32,524 bases of DNA from Syntrophus sp. PtaU1.Bin005 (GTDB lineage: Bacteria > Desulfobacterota > Syntrophia > Syntrophales > Syntrophaceae): contig MVRU01000027.1 of the NCBI GenBank assembly GCA_002067745.1, positions 1-32,524 of the forward strand. Reading direction: 5' to 3'. The notes beneath the pieces are model-generated. The model was not told the origin of the DNA and made no database searches. It saw only the letters and a list, made by a program, of their open reading frames with translations. Positions 13,702 through 22,885 of this stretch are shown here, in pieces; the first letter of the stretch is position 1, and every line of letters begins with the position of its first letter. A program made the position numbers and the translations under genes.

Positions 13702-16209
13702 ATGATGACTTTGCCATGGAGGAACTCCGACAGGATGCTCCGGATTGCCATTCTCTTCTTCTGGGTCTTGAGTCTCACCGCCTGGGGGCAGGGCGTCTGC
13801 CGGGCGGAAACGGAACATCAGAACAGCCGGGTCAGGCAGGTTTCGTCCTATCAGAAGATGGAGAGCGCCGTTCAGGAAAGGGACAGGCTGAAGTCGAAAG
13901 GCATCGAGGCCTATTTCAAGGAAGTCGAAATCCCTGGAAAGGGGACCTGGTACCGGGTCTTCGCCGAAGAAAAACGGCCGCAAAACCGGATGTCCCCGCC
14001 GGCAAAGGAAAAAAAGCGACCGCAGAAGGCTGTGAAGCCGGCTCACAGCGCGTCAAGCGCAACGGCCGGGGGGACTGTTGTCCCCATCACGGATCAGAGG
14101 GCGGGTGAAAGCGCCCGGGTAGCCAAAGGTGCCGGTTCCGGAATGAAGCAGGCCATCTTCAGCAGCAGACTCCTGCCGTCGGAAAACGGCAGAAAACCGG
14201 AAACGCCGGCGGGTTCCAAGGGGGGCGACGCTCCGGCTTCGATCCCGGCCGGGCAGAGCCCTGTCTGCTCCGAATATGAGGCGGCGAAGACGGAATTCGA
14301 CGCCCACCGGTATCAGCAGGCAGCGGGCATGCTGAACGCTCTCCTTTCGAGTCAGAAAAGCGACGCCGCCCTGTACGAGAGCAGCCTGCGGCTTCTCGCC
14401 GATTGCCTCTATTTTCTCGGTGAAAAGGAGAGCGGGAAGTACGGATCGCAGACCATTGAGTCCTACAGGAATATTCTCTGCCATTACCCGGACCCTCGCA
14501 GCGGAAATGATGTGGCGAATTTCCGGCTGGCGGACATCCTGGAACGGACGGGGAGTTACGAAGAGGCCTACGAGGCCTATTCGAATGTCCTATCGAAATA
14601 TCCCGATTCTCCTTACGGGCAGGAAGCGCTCTTTCGGATGGGGAAGATCCTCTATCAGACAAAACGCTACGCCCATGCCATTGATAAGCTGAAGAAATAT
14701 TTATCGTTATCTCCCGATGGGTCCTATGCGTTCCAGGCGTCTTTTCTCCTGGGTTATTGCCTGCGGCAGACGAATCAAAGGCCGGAGGGGGATGCCTGGT
14801 ATCGGAATGCGCTGAACAAGTGGAGTTCCTTTGATGGGCTGACCACCGATATCCTGCATGATCTGGGGCTCTACCGGTTTTCTCAGGGGGATTACACGGG
14901 TTCGGCAAACCTGTTTCTTCTGTGCTTCAACCTCCAGCCGGACGGTGATCTGAGAAAGAACGCCTTGTACAACTTGGGGAGATCCCACTATTTCGGCGGC
15001 CGCTTTTCGACGGCATTGAAAGTGTTCAGCCTGCTTCTGGAGTCCTATCCGAATACCCTGGAGGCGAATGAAGGCATCCTTTTCATGGCGAATATCGGCG
15101 TCATGGATCCGAAGGCGGAGTTCAACGCCTGCATGGCGGGACGGGATTACTTCAAAAATCCCATAGAAACCTACGATTGGATGCGGACAAAATATCCCGG
15201 GGGCTATCGGGAGGAGTGGCTTTTGTATCAAAAAGGGTACGCCTTGTGTAAGTCCGGCCGCTTCAAGGAGTCCCTCGAACTGTACTGCAGGCTTCTCGAT
15301 GCCTTTCCCCATGGACGTCTGCATCAGGAGAGCAGGGCCTATCTTGTTCTGAATGCAACCCACCTGATCGAGGAAGCCCGGGCAGGGGGGGATTTTCTCG
15401 CCGTTGCGGACCTTTATTACCGGGTACGCAACAAGGTGCCCCTGTCCGCCGAGTCGACGGCAATGTTCTTCAGGATTGGAGACAGCCTGTGGAAAACAGG
15501 GCTGAAAGCCGACGCCGTGGCCCTTTTGGACCGCCTGAAGCAAAAGAACAATCAGGCGATGGAGACATCCGTTTCGGATCTCATCATGTTGGAGTCCGAC
15601 CGCAGCCAGGGGGAAATGACCGATGAAAAATGGAAAGCCCTGCTGGCGGAGCTTGCAAGGAATGGCGGTGACGCGGCAGATGCGGCGAGGCGGAATCTGG
15701 CGGATTATTTCTACGGGAAAGGCCGGTACGATAGGGTGATCCCCCTGTATGAAGAACTGATCAAGGCAAAGGGCCGTGCTGATTTTCTTCCGATCTCCAG
15801 AAATTATGCCCATGCCTTGAGACATCAAGGACTCTGCTCTTCGGCCGTCAGCCGGTATCGGGAAATTCTGGACGCGTGCCGCGAGGATCCACAGAAATGC
15901 GACCAGGGGTTTGTTGCCGATGTCTGCGCGGGTATGGGGGATTGTTATTATGAAACCGGCGATTATCAGAACGGTCTGGCCATGTATTCACAGGCCTTTC
16001 CGGGGATCAGGCACAGGGAATCCTCGATGTGGGCCCTCTTTCGGATGGGGCAGAGCTACCATAAACTGAATGATGGGGCCATGGCGGGAAAAAGCTTTGC
16101 CCAGCTGAAGGAGCAAAGCGGCGATGCCTTCTGGCCGAAAGTCGTGGATTACTGGGTTGCCGACCAGGCGTGGTCCAGGAGCAATCGCGATTATCTAGAG
16201 AAGAATTGA
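13702..16209 (+). CDS. Exported SPOR-domain and TPR-repeat protein upstream of flagellar two-component genes
   Basis: This 835-residue protein has a signal peptide (MLRIAILFFWVLSLTAWGQG, about residues 12-34), a SPOR-like segment at about 44-90 (VRQVSSYQKMESAVQERDRL...GKGTWYRVFAEE), a low-complexity linker, and roughly a dozen TPR or Sel1-like repeats from about 190 to 825 (for example RLADILERTGSYEEAYEAYS and NLADYFYGKGRYDRVIPLYE). SPOR domains bind denuded septal peptidoglycan, and TPR arrays scaffold protein complexes. The protein is likely periplasmic. It is followed 18 bp later by the flagellar histidine kinase, so a role in flagellar placement or basal-body assembly is inferred. The start may instead be the ATG at 13735; both leave the signal peptide intact. 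Confidence 0.8.
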   Translation: MMTLPWRNSDRMLRIAILFFWVLSLTAWGQGVCRAETEHQNSRVRQVSSYQKMESAVQERDRLKSKGIEAYFKEVEIPGKGTWYRVFAEEKRPQNRMSPPAKEKKRPQKAVKPAHSASSATAGGTVVPITDQRAGESARVAKGAGSGMKQAIFSSRLLPSENGRKPETPAGSKGGDAPASIPAGQSPVCSEYEAAKTEFDAHRYQQAAGMLNALLSSQKSDAALYESSLRLLADCLYFLGEKESGKYGSQTIESYRNILCHYPDPRSGNDVANFRLADILERTGSYEEAYEAYSNVLSKYPDSPYGQEALFRMGKILYQTKRYAHAIDKLKKYLSLSPDGSYAFQASFLLGYCLRQTNQRPEGDAWYRNALNKWSSFDGLTTDILHDLGLYRFSQGDYTGSANLFLLCFNLQPDGDLRKNALYNLGRSHYFGGRFSTALKVFSLLLESYPNTLEANEGILFMANIGVMDPKAEFNACMAGRDYFKNPIETYDWMRTKYPGGYREEWLLYQKGYALCKSGRFKESLELYCRLLDAFPHGRLHQESRAYLVLNATHLIEEARAGGDFLAVADLYYRVRNKVPLSAESTAMFFRIGDSLWKTGLKADAVALLDRLKQKNNQAMETSVSDLIMLESDRSQGEMTDEKWKALLAELARNGGDAADAARRNLADYFYGKGRYDRVIPLYEELIKAKGRADFLPISRNYAHALRHQGLCSSAVSRYREILDACREDPQKCDQGFVADVCAGMGDCYYETGDYQNGLAMYSQAFPGIRHRESSMWALFRMGQSYHKLNDGAMAGKSFAQLKEQSGDAFWPKVVDYWVADQAWSRSNRDYLEKN

Positions 16210-16227
16210 ACGTGCGGGAGTTGGGTC

Positions 16228-17508
16228 ATGAACGATATTTCTTCCCTTCAGAAATCCTTTGAAGGGTTCAATCAGGCGACTCTGCATATCCAGCAGGCCT
16301 TTGCGCGTCTGGAGAAGAAGTTTGAAAGCCTGAACCGTGAATTGGAGGCAAAAAATGAGGAACTGCTGAGAACGCTTTCCGAGAAGGAGGAGATGAAGGG
16401 TTATCTGCAGAATATCCTGGAAAGTTTAACCAACGGCGTCCTTGTGACCAATCTGGACGATGAAATCCAGGTGCTGAACGCCGCTTCGGAAACTTTTCTG
16501 GGAAACTCCCAGGAGAGCGTTTTTGGGAAACATCTTCGTGTCCTCTTCGAGGATCTTCCTTCGAACGAATGGATGGATATTTTTCTGAACAAATCCCACC
16601 CGAAGGGAAGAAGCGCCCGCATGAGCTTCAAAGACCGCCTTCTTGAAGTAACGGGATCGCCGATCAAATCGGGCGGGCGGAAAATGGGAACCGTTTTTAT
16701 CCTTCGCGACATCACCCGCATTGAAAAACTGGAAAGCATGGCCAAACGGTCCGAAAAATTTGCAGCCCTGGGTGAAATGGCGGCCAATATCGCCCATGAA
16801 ATTCGAAACCCCCTGGGAAGCATCGAATTGTACGCCTCGCTTTTATTGAAGGAATTAAAGGGGGACAGGGAAAAGGATCGTATTTCAAGGATTATCTCGT
16901 CCGTTAAAAAGATGGACAACAAAATATCCAATCTTCTTCTCTTCACAAAAAACCGCAATTTGATTTTGCAGCAGATTTCTCTTCACCTTTTTTTGAAGGA
17001 GCTTCTTGGATTTTGCGAGCCCATGATCGACCGGGAAAACGTCTTGGTCAAAACGGCCTTTTCAGAAGATGAACCCTGGATTGAAGGGGATGTTGAAATG
17101 CTGAAACAGGCGTTTTTCAACCTGATCCTCAATGCGCTGCAGTCTCTGGATCAACGGGGGGGGATCCTCTGCTTTCAAACCTGCTACCCGGACCCCGGCC
17201 AGGAGCAGGAGGCGGATGAGCCCTTTATCGAAATCACGATCGTCGATTCCGGAACCGGCATCGCCGGGGAGGCGCTGCCCAGGATCTTTGATCCCTTCTT
17301 TACGACCAGGGAAGAGGGATCGGGGCTGGGACTGGCCATCGTCCACACCATCATCGAAATGCATCGGGGATACATCCATGTGGAAAGCGCCGAAGGGAAG
17401 GGAACGACGGTGCACATTCTCCTGCCCCTGACGGACCGGGGAATGCGCTCCAGGGGTCCGGGGGGTGAAGCGGCGGCGGCCTCCGTCACGAAGGGGATGG
17501 ACTCTTAG
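16228..17508 (+). CDS. Soluble PAS histidine kinase (FlrB/FleS-like)
   Basis: This 426-residue kinase has an N-terminal coiled coil (about 10-60), a PAS domain (about 60-165), a HisKA domain with AHEIRNPLG (His190 as phosphoacceptor), and an HATPase domain with N box LILNALQSL, G1 DSGTGIAG, and the F and G2 boxes FFTTREEGSGLGLAIV. There is no transmembrane segment, so it senses an internal cue, as FlrB and FleS do for the state of the flagellar basal body. It lies between a TPR protein and a sigma-54 response regulator, and its partner is most likely the latter. GGGAG lies upstream of the ATG. Confidence 0.88.
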   Translation: MNDISSLQKSFEGFNQATLHIQQAFARLEKKFESLNRELEAKNEELLRTLSEKEEMKGYLQNILESLTNGVLVTNLDDEIQVLNAASETFLGNSQESVFGKHLRVLFEDLPSNEWMDIFLNKSHPKGRSARMSFKDRLLEVTGSPIKSGGRKMGTVFILRDITRIEKLESMAKRSEKFAALGEMAANIAHEIRNPLGSIELYASLLLKELKGDREKDRISRIISSVKKMDNKISNLLLFTKNRNLILQQISLHLFLKELLGFCEPMIDRENVLVKTAFSEDEPWIEGDVEMLKQAFFNLILNALQSLDQRGGILCFQTCYPDPGQEQEADEPFIEITIVDSGTGIAGEALPRIFDPFFTTREEGSGLGLAIVHTIIEMHRGYIHVESAEGKGTTVHILLPLTDRGMRSRGPGGEAAAASVTKGMDS

Positions 17509-17529
17509 AACGATCCGGATGGGAAAAGA

Positions 17530-18933
17530 ATGAAAGAAACGCACATACTGGTTGTTGATGACGACACCTCCATGAGAATGGCTCTCTGCGAAACCCTGGA
17601 AAGCTGCGGATACCTTGCCGAGGCTGCGGCCAACGGCATCGAAGCCCTGGATAAGTTCAGGGCCGGTGCCTTCGAAGCGGTCATTACGGATATGAGAATG
17701 CCCGGAATGAGCGGCATGGACGTCTTGAAAAGCATCAAAAAGATCTCTCCGGAAAGCCCTGTGATCCTCATCACCGCTTATGGAACCGTTAACACCGCGG
17801 TGGAGGCGATGAAGGAAGGGGCCTCCGATTTCATCATGAAGCCCTTTTCCCTTGAGGACATCGAGTTCGTCGTCAAGAACGTCCTGGCCACCCAGGGCGG
17901 AAAGGACGAAAAGGGAGGCCGGGCGGAACGAAAAATCCCGGCTGCCGACCGGGAGATCGTCACACAGGACGGCAGAATGCTGGGCATCTTTGAATTCCTC
18001 AAGACGGTGGCCAAGAGCAAATCCAGCGTCCTGATCCAGGGGGAGAGCGGAACGGGAAAAGAGCTGTTCGCCCGGTTCCTCTACCGCCACAGCGATCGGA
18101 AGCACATGCCCTTTGTGGCGGTCAATTGCGCCGCCATTCCCGAAAATCTCCTGGAAAGTGAAATGTTCGGCTATGAAAAAGGGGCGTTCACCGGGGCGAT
18201 GCAGCGGAAAATCGGAAAGTTCGAGCTGGCGAACGGGGGGACGCTGCTTCTTGATGAGGTGACCGAAATGAGCCCGCACCTGCAGGCGAAACTGCTGCGG
18301 GTCATCCAGGAGAAGGAAATCGACCGGGTGGGTGGAAAGATGCCCTTTCCCATTGACGTGCGGATCATCGCCACGACCAATGCAGACATCCGGAAAGCCG
18401 TTGAAGACAGGGCGTTTCGGGATGACCTGTATTATCGGCTCAATGTCATCCCGCTGAAAATTCCGCCCTTGCGGGAAAGGAGGGGCGACATTGAATGCCT
18501 TGGCCGTCATTTCCTGGAGAAATACGCCAATCTGAACGGAAGGCCCTTGCCGGTGCTGGACGACAGCACGTTGAAGCGCCTGAACGCCTACGACTGGCCG
18601 GGCAATGTCCGGGAACTGGAAAATGTCATTGAACGGGCGGTGCTGGTCTGCCAGGGGGATGCGGTATTGCCGGAGCATCTTTATCTGGAGGATGTCGGGT
18701 CCGATGACCCGCCCGGGGAAAAAATGTCCCGTTTCCGGGAAGAGATTGCCGATGGAATTCCTGAAATCGACTTTTCCAGGGACATGACGATCTGGGAGAT
18801 GGAAAAGGAACTCATTTTCAACACGCTGGACAAGGTGAAGGGCAACAAAACAAAGGCGGCGGAAATATTGGGCATCAGTGTCAGGACCATGAGAAACAAA
18901 CTCCAGGAATATTCGTTAAAGGGTTCGGAGTAG
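17530..18933 (+). CDS. Sigma-54-dependent flagellar response regulator (FlrC/FleR-like)
   Basis: This 467-residue protein has three domains. The receiver (1-120) has acidic residues Asp10-12, phosphoacceptor Asp54 and Lys104. The AAA+ domain (about 145-380) has Walker A GESGTGKE (171-178), the sigma-54-contact loop GAFTGA (218-223) and Walker B LLLDEV. The C-terminal Fis-type HTH ends NKTKAAEILGISVRTMRNKL. It should activate sigma-54 promoters when phosphorylated by the upstream kinase. The best candidate target is the promoter 28 bases past its stop codon, in front of flgB. No other sigma-54 activator is in the window. Confidence 0.9.
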   Translation: MKETHILVVDDDTSMRMALCETLESCGYLAEAAANGIEALDKFRAGAFEAVITDMRMPGMSGMDVLKSIKKISPESPVILITAYGTVNTAVEAMKEGASDFIMKPFSLEDIEFVVKNVLATQGGKDEKGGRAERKIPAADREIVTQDGRMLGIFEFLKTVAKSKSSVLIQGESGTGKELFARFLYRHSDRKHMPFVAVNCAAIPENLLESEMFGYEKGAFTGAMQRKIGKFELANGGTLLLDEVTEMSPHLQAKLLRVIQEKEIDRVGGKMPFPIDVRIIATTNADIRKAVEDRAFRDDLYYRLNVIPLKIPPLRERRGDIECLGRHFLEKYANLNGRPLPVLDDSTLKRLNAYDWPGNVRELENVIERAVLVCQGDAVLPEHLYLEDVGSDDPPGEKMSRFREEIADGIPEIDFSRDMTIWEMEKELIFNTLDKVKGNKTKAAEILGISVRTMRNKLQEYSLKGSE

Positions 18934-18939
18934 CGTTAA

Positions 18940-18959
18940 CCTGGAACCTTTTCTCCAGG
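18940..18959 (+). other. Small hairpin between the regulator and the flgB promoter
   Basis: CCTGGA (18940-18945) and TCCAGG (18954-18959) are perfect 6-bp arms with an 8-base loop. It lies directly before the sigma-54 promoter. With no T-run it is not a standard terminator; it could be a protein site or a weak barrier to read-through. Confidence 0.35.
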
Positions 18960-18960
18960 A

Positions 18961-18976
18961 TGGTACATGCCTTGCT
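18961..18976 (+). promoter_or_regulatory. Sigma-54 (-24/-12) promoter before flgB
   Basis: TGGTACATGCCTTGCT matches TGGYAYR-N4-TTGCW, with GG to GC spacing of exactly 10 bp. The start site should be near 18987, about 19 bases before the flgB ATG. It would serve the whole flgB to motE-like block, for which no other promoter is apparent. Confidence 0.7.
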
Positions 18977-19005
18977 TGAATCGTCTCTGAACAGAGGGGG
19001 AAAGG

Positions 19006-19392
19006 ATGGATTTTTTATTCAACAAGACCTTCGGGATGTTGTCCGGGATGCTTGGATATCGTTCTTCAAGAAACAAAGTGGTTATGTCCAACATCGCCAA
19101 TATGGATTCTCCTGATTACAGGCCGAAGGATTACGTCTTCAAGAGCACCCTGGACAAGGCCCTGGCCGATGTGAACAGCCTGGCCCTCGCGAAGACGGAT
19201 AAAAAACATCTGCCTGCCCTTCAGGACGAGATTTCGGACAAGGATTTCAAGGTCGTGGAAACGGGAGACAAGGTGAAGATGGATGACGAAATGACCTCTC
19301 TGGCCGAAAACCACCTGATGTACAACCTGACCGTTGAAATGCTGGCGCGCAAGTTCAAGGGGTTGAGCACCGTATTGAAGGAGACGAAATAA
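19006..19392 (+). CDS. flgB: Flagellar basal-body rod protein FlgB
   Basis: This 128-residue protein has the rod protein N-terminal motif (VVMSNIANMDSPDYRPKDYVF) and a helical C-terminus (AENHLMYNLTVEMLARKFKG) that pairs with it in the coiled-coil rod core. Length is normal for FlgB. It forms the proximal rod with FlgC, FlgF and FliE and is exported by the flagellar type III system, so there is no signal peptide. GGGGGAAAGG precedes the ATG. It is the first gene of the basal-body block and is only one base from flgC. Confidence 0.92.
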   Translation: MDFLFNKTFGMLSGMLGYRSSRNKVVMSNIANMDSPDYRPKDYVFKSTLDKALADVNSLALAKTDKKHLPALQDEISDKDFKVVETGDKVKMDDEMTSLAENHLMYNLTVEMLARKFKGLSTVLKETK

Positions 19393-19393
19393 A

Positions 19394-19825
19394 ATGGATT
19401 TTCTGACGTCGTTTCGCATCTGCAGTTCCGGGTTTGCCGCTCAAAGGTCAAAAATGGATGTCATAGCGAGCAATCTGGCCAATGTCTCTACAACCAGCAC
19501 GCCCGAGGGAGGGCCGTACAGGCGCAAGATCGCCGTGTTCTCTTCGGAAAATGTGAACAAAAAATTCAGCTTCGGAGATAAGTTGAGGGACGCCGTGCAG
19601 GAGGTCTCCCTGAAGGAGGTAATCCAGGACCGGGCGGACGCGAAAAAGGTCTACAATCCATCCCACCCGGATGCCGATGAACAGGGCAATGTGGAGATGC
19701 CCAACGTCAATGTCGTAACGGAAATGACGGACATGATCACGGCAAGCAGGGCTTACGAGGCCTGCGTTACAGCCTTTGACGCAACCAAGAACATGGCCCT
19801 TAAAACACTGGACATCGGGAAATAA
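19394..19825 (+). CDS. flgC: Flagellar basal-body rod protein FlgC
   Basis: This 143-residue rod protein has the N-terminal motif SKMDVIASNLANVSTTSTPE, a middle GPYRRKIAVFSS segment and the conserved C-terminal helix NVVTEMTDMITASRAYEACV typical of FlgC. It builds the proximal rod with FlgB. The start is one base past the flgB stop, so the two are likely translated together. Confidence 0.93.
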   Translation: MDFLTSFRICSSGFAAQRSKMDVIASNLANVSTTSTPEGGPYRRKIAVFSSENVNKKFSFGDKLRDAVQEVSLKEVIQDRADAKKVYNPSHPDADEQGNVEMPNVNVVTEMTDMITASRAYEACVTAFDATKNMALKTLDIGK

Positions 19826-19930
19826 CGCCATGCGGGATGAACCCTTTTCCCGGAGACCGCGTCGACGGCCGTTCGATCTGTAGCCGGAGGCGAAGGGAAG
19901 AAAGGCAGCCTGAGTTGAAGAGGTGAAGAA

Positions 19931-20236
19931 ATGAACGACTTATCGGTCCAGGGCAAGCTGATGCCGCCGTCCGCTCTTTCGGAGAAGAAGACCGGGGGAG
20001 AAGGGAATGAAGGAGCGTCTTCGTTTGGCGATGTCCTCCGCAATACCATACATGACATCAATAAGCTTCAGCATGACGCTGATGCGGCGATATCCAAGGT
20101 GCAGGTGCATGATACGGGCAGCATTCATGAGGCGATGATCGCCCTGGAGAAAGCGAGCATATCCTTCCAGACCATGATGCAGGTCAGAAACAAAATCATA
20201 GATGCCTACCAGGAAGTCATGAGGATGCAGGTATGA
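19931..20236 (+). CDS. fliE: Flagellar hook-basal body protein FliE
   Basis: This 101-residue protein shows FliE features: FGDVLRNTIHDINKLQHDAD, then IHEAMIALEKASISFQTMMQ and RNKIIDAYQEVMRMQV at the C-terminus. FliE links the MS ring (FliF) to the rod. GAAGAGGTGAAGAA lies before the ATG. The 105-base gap after flgC holds no gene. It is followed by fliF as expected. Confidence 0.92.
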   Translation: MNDLSVQGKLMPPSALSEKKTGGEGNEGASSFGDVLRNTIHDINKLQHDADAAISKVQVHDTGSIHEAMIALEKASISFQTMMQVRNKIIDAYQEVMRMQV

Positions 20237-20280
20237 GTGTTTTTCTGCTTCGGCACATGAAAGGGTAAGTTGTTATCGGC

Positions 20281-21810
20281 ATGCAACCTCTTCTGGGTTT
20301 CTTTGAGAAGTTCCGGCAGAGCTTCACGGAGCTGGCGCCGGCAAGGAGATGGTCCATACTCATTGCGGCTGGAATCACGCTCACCGCTTTAGCGGCGATG
20401 GTGTACCTGGCGAACCGCACCGAATATAAAGTCCTGTTTTCCCATTTGTCCGGTGAAGACGCATCCGCCATTGTAACAAAACTCAAGGAGAAAAAGCTTC
20501 CCTACGAAGTGACCTCGTCGGGAGATACGATCCTGGTTCCTCAAGAGAGGGTTTCAGAGCTTCGCCTGGAGCTGGCCGGGTCGGGTCTGCCGCAGGGCGG
20601 CGGGGTAGGCTTCGAGATCTTCGACCAGAAAAACCTGGGAGTTACGGAATTCGAGCAGCAGATGAATTATCGGCGCGCCCTCCAGGGCGAGTTGGCGAGA
20701 ACCATCAAGGGATTGGAGGAAATAGAATCCTGTCGGGTCCATATTGCCCTGCCGAAAGAGTCGCTTTTTGTCAGTGAAGAGAAAAAGGCGACCGCTTCCG
20801 TCACCCTCAAGATGAAGCCGGGCCGCTCACTCGGTGCCTCGCAGATCGATGGAATCGTTCATCTGGTGGCGAGCAGTGTGGAGGGCTTGAATGCGGAAGA
20901 CGTCATTATTGTGGATAATAAAGGCAGCATCTTATCCAAGCTGAAAGGAGAGGCGGGGATTTCCGGCCTGTCCGGTTCACAGATTGAATTTCAGCGCAAT
21001 CTTGAAAAGGACACGGCCGCCAGAATTCAATCCCTCCTGGAAAATGTCGTCGGGCGGGGCAAGGCCGTAGTTCGAGTGTCCGCTGACCTTGATTTCCGCG
21101 TGGCTGAAAAGACGGAAGAATCCTATGATCCGGAATCTCCGGTTGTACGGAGCACCCAGAAGCAGTCCGAGAAAACGGCCAATTCCGGGGCGGCCAATTC
21201 GAGCGCGGGGCAGGAGAGGCTGGATGAGATCATCAATTATGAAATCAACAAAACCGTCACCAAAACGGTCATGCCCGTTGGCGAGATCAGGAAGCTCTCC
21301 ATCGCCGTTCTGGTTGACGGTGTCTACACCAAGGATAAGGAAGGCGCCGAGAGTTATCAGCCCAGGGACAAAAAGGAGATCGAATCCATCGAGAGCCTCG
21401 TTCGAACCTCCGCAGGGTTCAACGCCGCCCGGGGCGATCAGGTCGCCGTCACCAATATGCCGTTCAAAAAGCTGGATTCGGAAGAAGGCGACAGCGGTGG
21501 CTCCTGGCTTGGAGACGGCCTGGTTCAACACTCCTCGCTGATCAAATATCTGCTTCTTCTGATCGCCGTGATTCTTGCCTTCTTCTTTGTCATCCGTCCC
21601 CTCATCCGGGGGCTGGCCGGACAGACTTCCCAGAGGGCCGTCGAAAACCAGGCGCTTCCGGCGGACGTCATTGAATTGAATGGAAGCCCCCCCTCCCTGG
21701 ATCTGGTGTCTGCCCATGAGAAGGAACTGAGCGAAGTGGAATGGACGAGAAGACTGGCCGTGGAAGATTCCAAGGCTTTTGCGGAACTGCTGCGGAACTG
21801 GCTGAAATGA
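20281..21810 (+). CDS. fliF: Flagellar MS-ring protein FliF
   Basis: This 509-residue protein has an N-terminal transmembrane helix (about 24-44), YscJ/FliF ring domains (GSGLPQGGGVGFEIFD, MNYRRALQGELARTIKGLEE), a Ser/Gly/Ala-rich middle, a second transmembrane helix (about 420-442, LIKYLLLLIAVILAFFFVIR) and a short C-terminus ending ELLRNWLK, which binds FliG. It is at the shorter end for the family. It forms the inner-membrane base of the flagellum and houses the export gate. The ribosome binding site (AAGGG) is rather far from the ATG at 20281; no better start is seen. Confidence 0.93.
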   Translation: MQPLLGFFEKFRQSFTELAPARRWSILIAAGITLTALAAMVYLANRTEYKVLFSHLSGEDASAIVTKLKEKKLPYEVTSSGDTILVPQERVSELRLELAGSGLPQGGGVGFEIFDQKNLGVTEFEQQMNYRRALQGELARTIKGLEEIESCRVHIALPKESLFVSEEKKATASVTLKMKPGRSLGASQIDGIVHLVASSVEGLNAEDVIIVDNKGSILSKLKGEAGISGLSGSQIEFQRNLEKDTAARIQSLLENVVGRGKAVVRVSADLDFRVAEKTEESYDPESPVVRSTQKQSEKTANSGAANSSAGQERLDEIINYEINKTVTKTVMPVGEIRKLSIAVLVDGVYTKDKEGAESYQPRDKKEIESIESLVRTSAGFNAARGDQVAVTNMPFKKLDSEEGDSGGSWLGDGLVQHSSLIKYLLLLIAVILAFFFVIRPLIRGLAGQTSQRAVENQALPADVIELNGSPPSLDLVSAHEKELSEVEWTRRLAVEDSKAFAELLRNWLK

Positions 21811-21880
21811 AACGCGGGGAATCCATTCAAGAAAAGAGGACGAGAGGGCTCCGTGGAACGGGAGATCAGGGTGGTGACAA

Positions 21881-22885
21881 ATGGGAAGCATAACGAATGA
21901 AGAAAAGGCTGCCATTCTGGTTTTATCATTGGAGGAAGAATACGCTTCCGAAGTGATGAAGCATTTAAAGCCCTCGGAAATAAAACGTCTCGGAAAGTTC
22001 ATGAGCCGGGTCAGCACCATCTCATCGGATACCATCTCTTCCATTTCCAAGGAATTCTGTTCCCTTGCGAAGGAAAAGGGGAGGCTCATCTCCGTGAGGG
22101 ACGACTTCACCAGGAACATCGTCATGAAGGCGGTCGGGGAAGCTGAAGCCGAGAATATCCTCAGTGAAGTGTCCAGCGTCCGCTGCGATGACAATCCGAT
22201 CACGGAAAAGCTCCGGGACGTAGACCCCAAGGTCCTGATGGATTTTACACGATCGGAGCACCCCCAGACCATTGCGCTGATCCTTGCCCATTTAAAGCCT
22301 GAAAAGGCGGCGCAGATTCTGGAAAATTTTACGCCGGAAATGCAGTTTGAAATCACCCGCCGAATGGCCACGCTGAAAAGCGTCCCCCAGGAGTATATCG
22401 ATGAAATTGCGCAAACCCTGGAAAAGGAGATTGTTTCAGGGGCGACGACCAGCCAGGATATCGGTGGGGTCCGTGTGATGGCCGACATCCTGAACAAGAT
22501 GAACCGGGCCAGTGAAAATTCCATTCTGACGGCCCTGGAAGATACGGATCCGGAACTGGCTGCCGGCATCCGAAACCTGATGCTTACCTTTGACGATATT
22601 CTTCAGCTCGATGATCGCGGATTGCAGGAGATTCTGAGAGAAATCAGCAGCGAGGATATCGGCAAGGCCTTGAAGCTCGTTGATGAGGGGTTAAGGGAAA
22701 AGGTGTTCCGCAACATGTCGAAGAGAGGGGCGGAGATGCTTAAGGAGGAGCTTGAGATCATGCCTCCCATCAAGGTCTCGGAGGCGGAGGTGAGCCAGCG
22801 GGCGATTATTGAAATCGCGAAGAAGATGGAAGCAGAAGGCCGTATCGTCCTCTCAAGGGGCGATGTGCAGGATGAGTATGTATAG
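21881..22885 (+). CDS. fliG: Flagellar motor switch protein FliG
   Basis: This 334-residue protein has the three FliG domains: an N-terminal FliF-binding part (EEKAAILVLSLEEEYASEVM), a middle domain with the EHPQ motif (TRSEHPQTIALILAHLKPEK) and a C-terminal torque domain (FDDILQLDDRGLQEILREIS) whose charged residues meet the stator. Length is normal. It overlaps the start of fliH. It sits on the cytoplasmic face of the MS ring and switches rotation with FliM and FliN, which are not in the window. Confidence 0.94.
   Translation: MGSITNEEKAAILVLSLEEEYASEVMKHLKPSEIKRLGKFMSRVSTISSDTISSISKEFCSLAKEKGRLISVRDDFTRNIVMKAVGEAEAENILSEVSSVRCDDNPITEKLRDVDPKVLMDFTRSEHPQTIALILAHLKPEKAAQILENFTPEMQFEITRRMATLKSVPQEYIDEIAQTLEKEIVSGATTSQDIGGVRVMADILNKMNRASENSILTALEDTDPELAAGIRNLMLTFDDILQLDDRGLQEILREISSEDIGKALKLVDEGLREKVFRNMSKRGAEMLKEELEIMPPIKVSEAEVSQRAIIEIAKKMEAEGRIVLSRGDVQDEYV

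Noticed and set aside
13269-13778. A 169-codon minus-strand frame in the gap between the exporter and flagellar blocks
   Set aside because: The translation is Arg/Pro-rich and unlike a folded protein, it overlaps the start of the SPOR/TPR gene and the sigma-54 promoter, and I see no ribosome binding site.
17062-18678. A 538-codon open frame on the minus strand opposite the flagellar kinase and regulator
   Set aside because: It is antisense to two clear genes with intact catalytic motifs, its translation has no recognisable domain, and it lacks a ribosome binding site. It is a codon-bias shadow.
20977-22569. A 530-codon minus-strand frame opposite fliF and fliG
   Set aside because: It is antisense to two well-supported flagellar genes and has no domain pattern.
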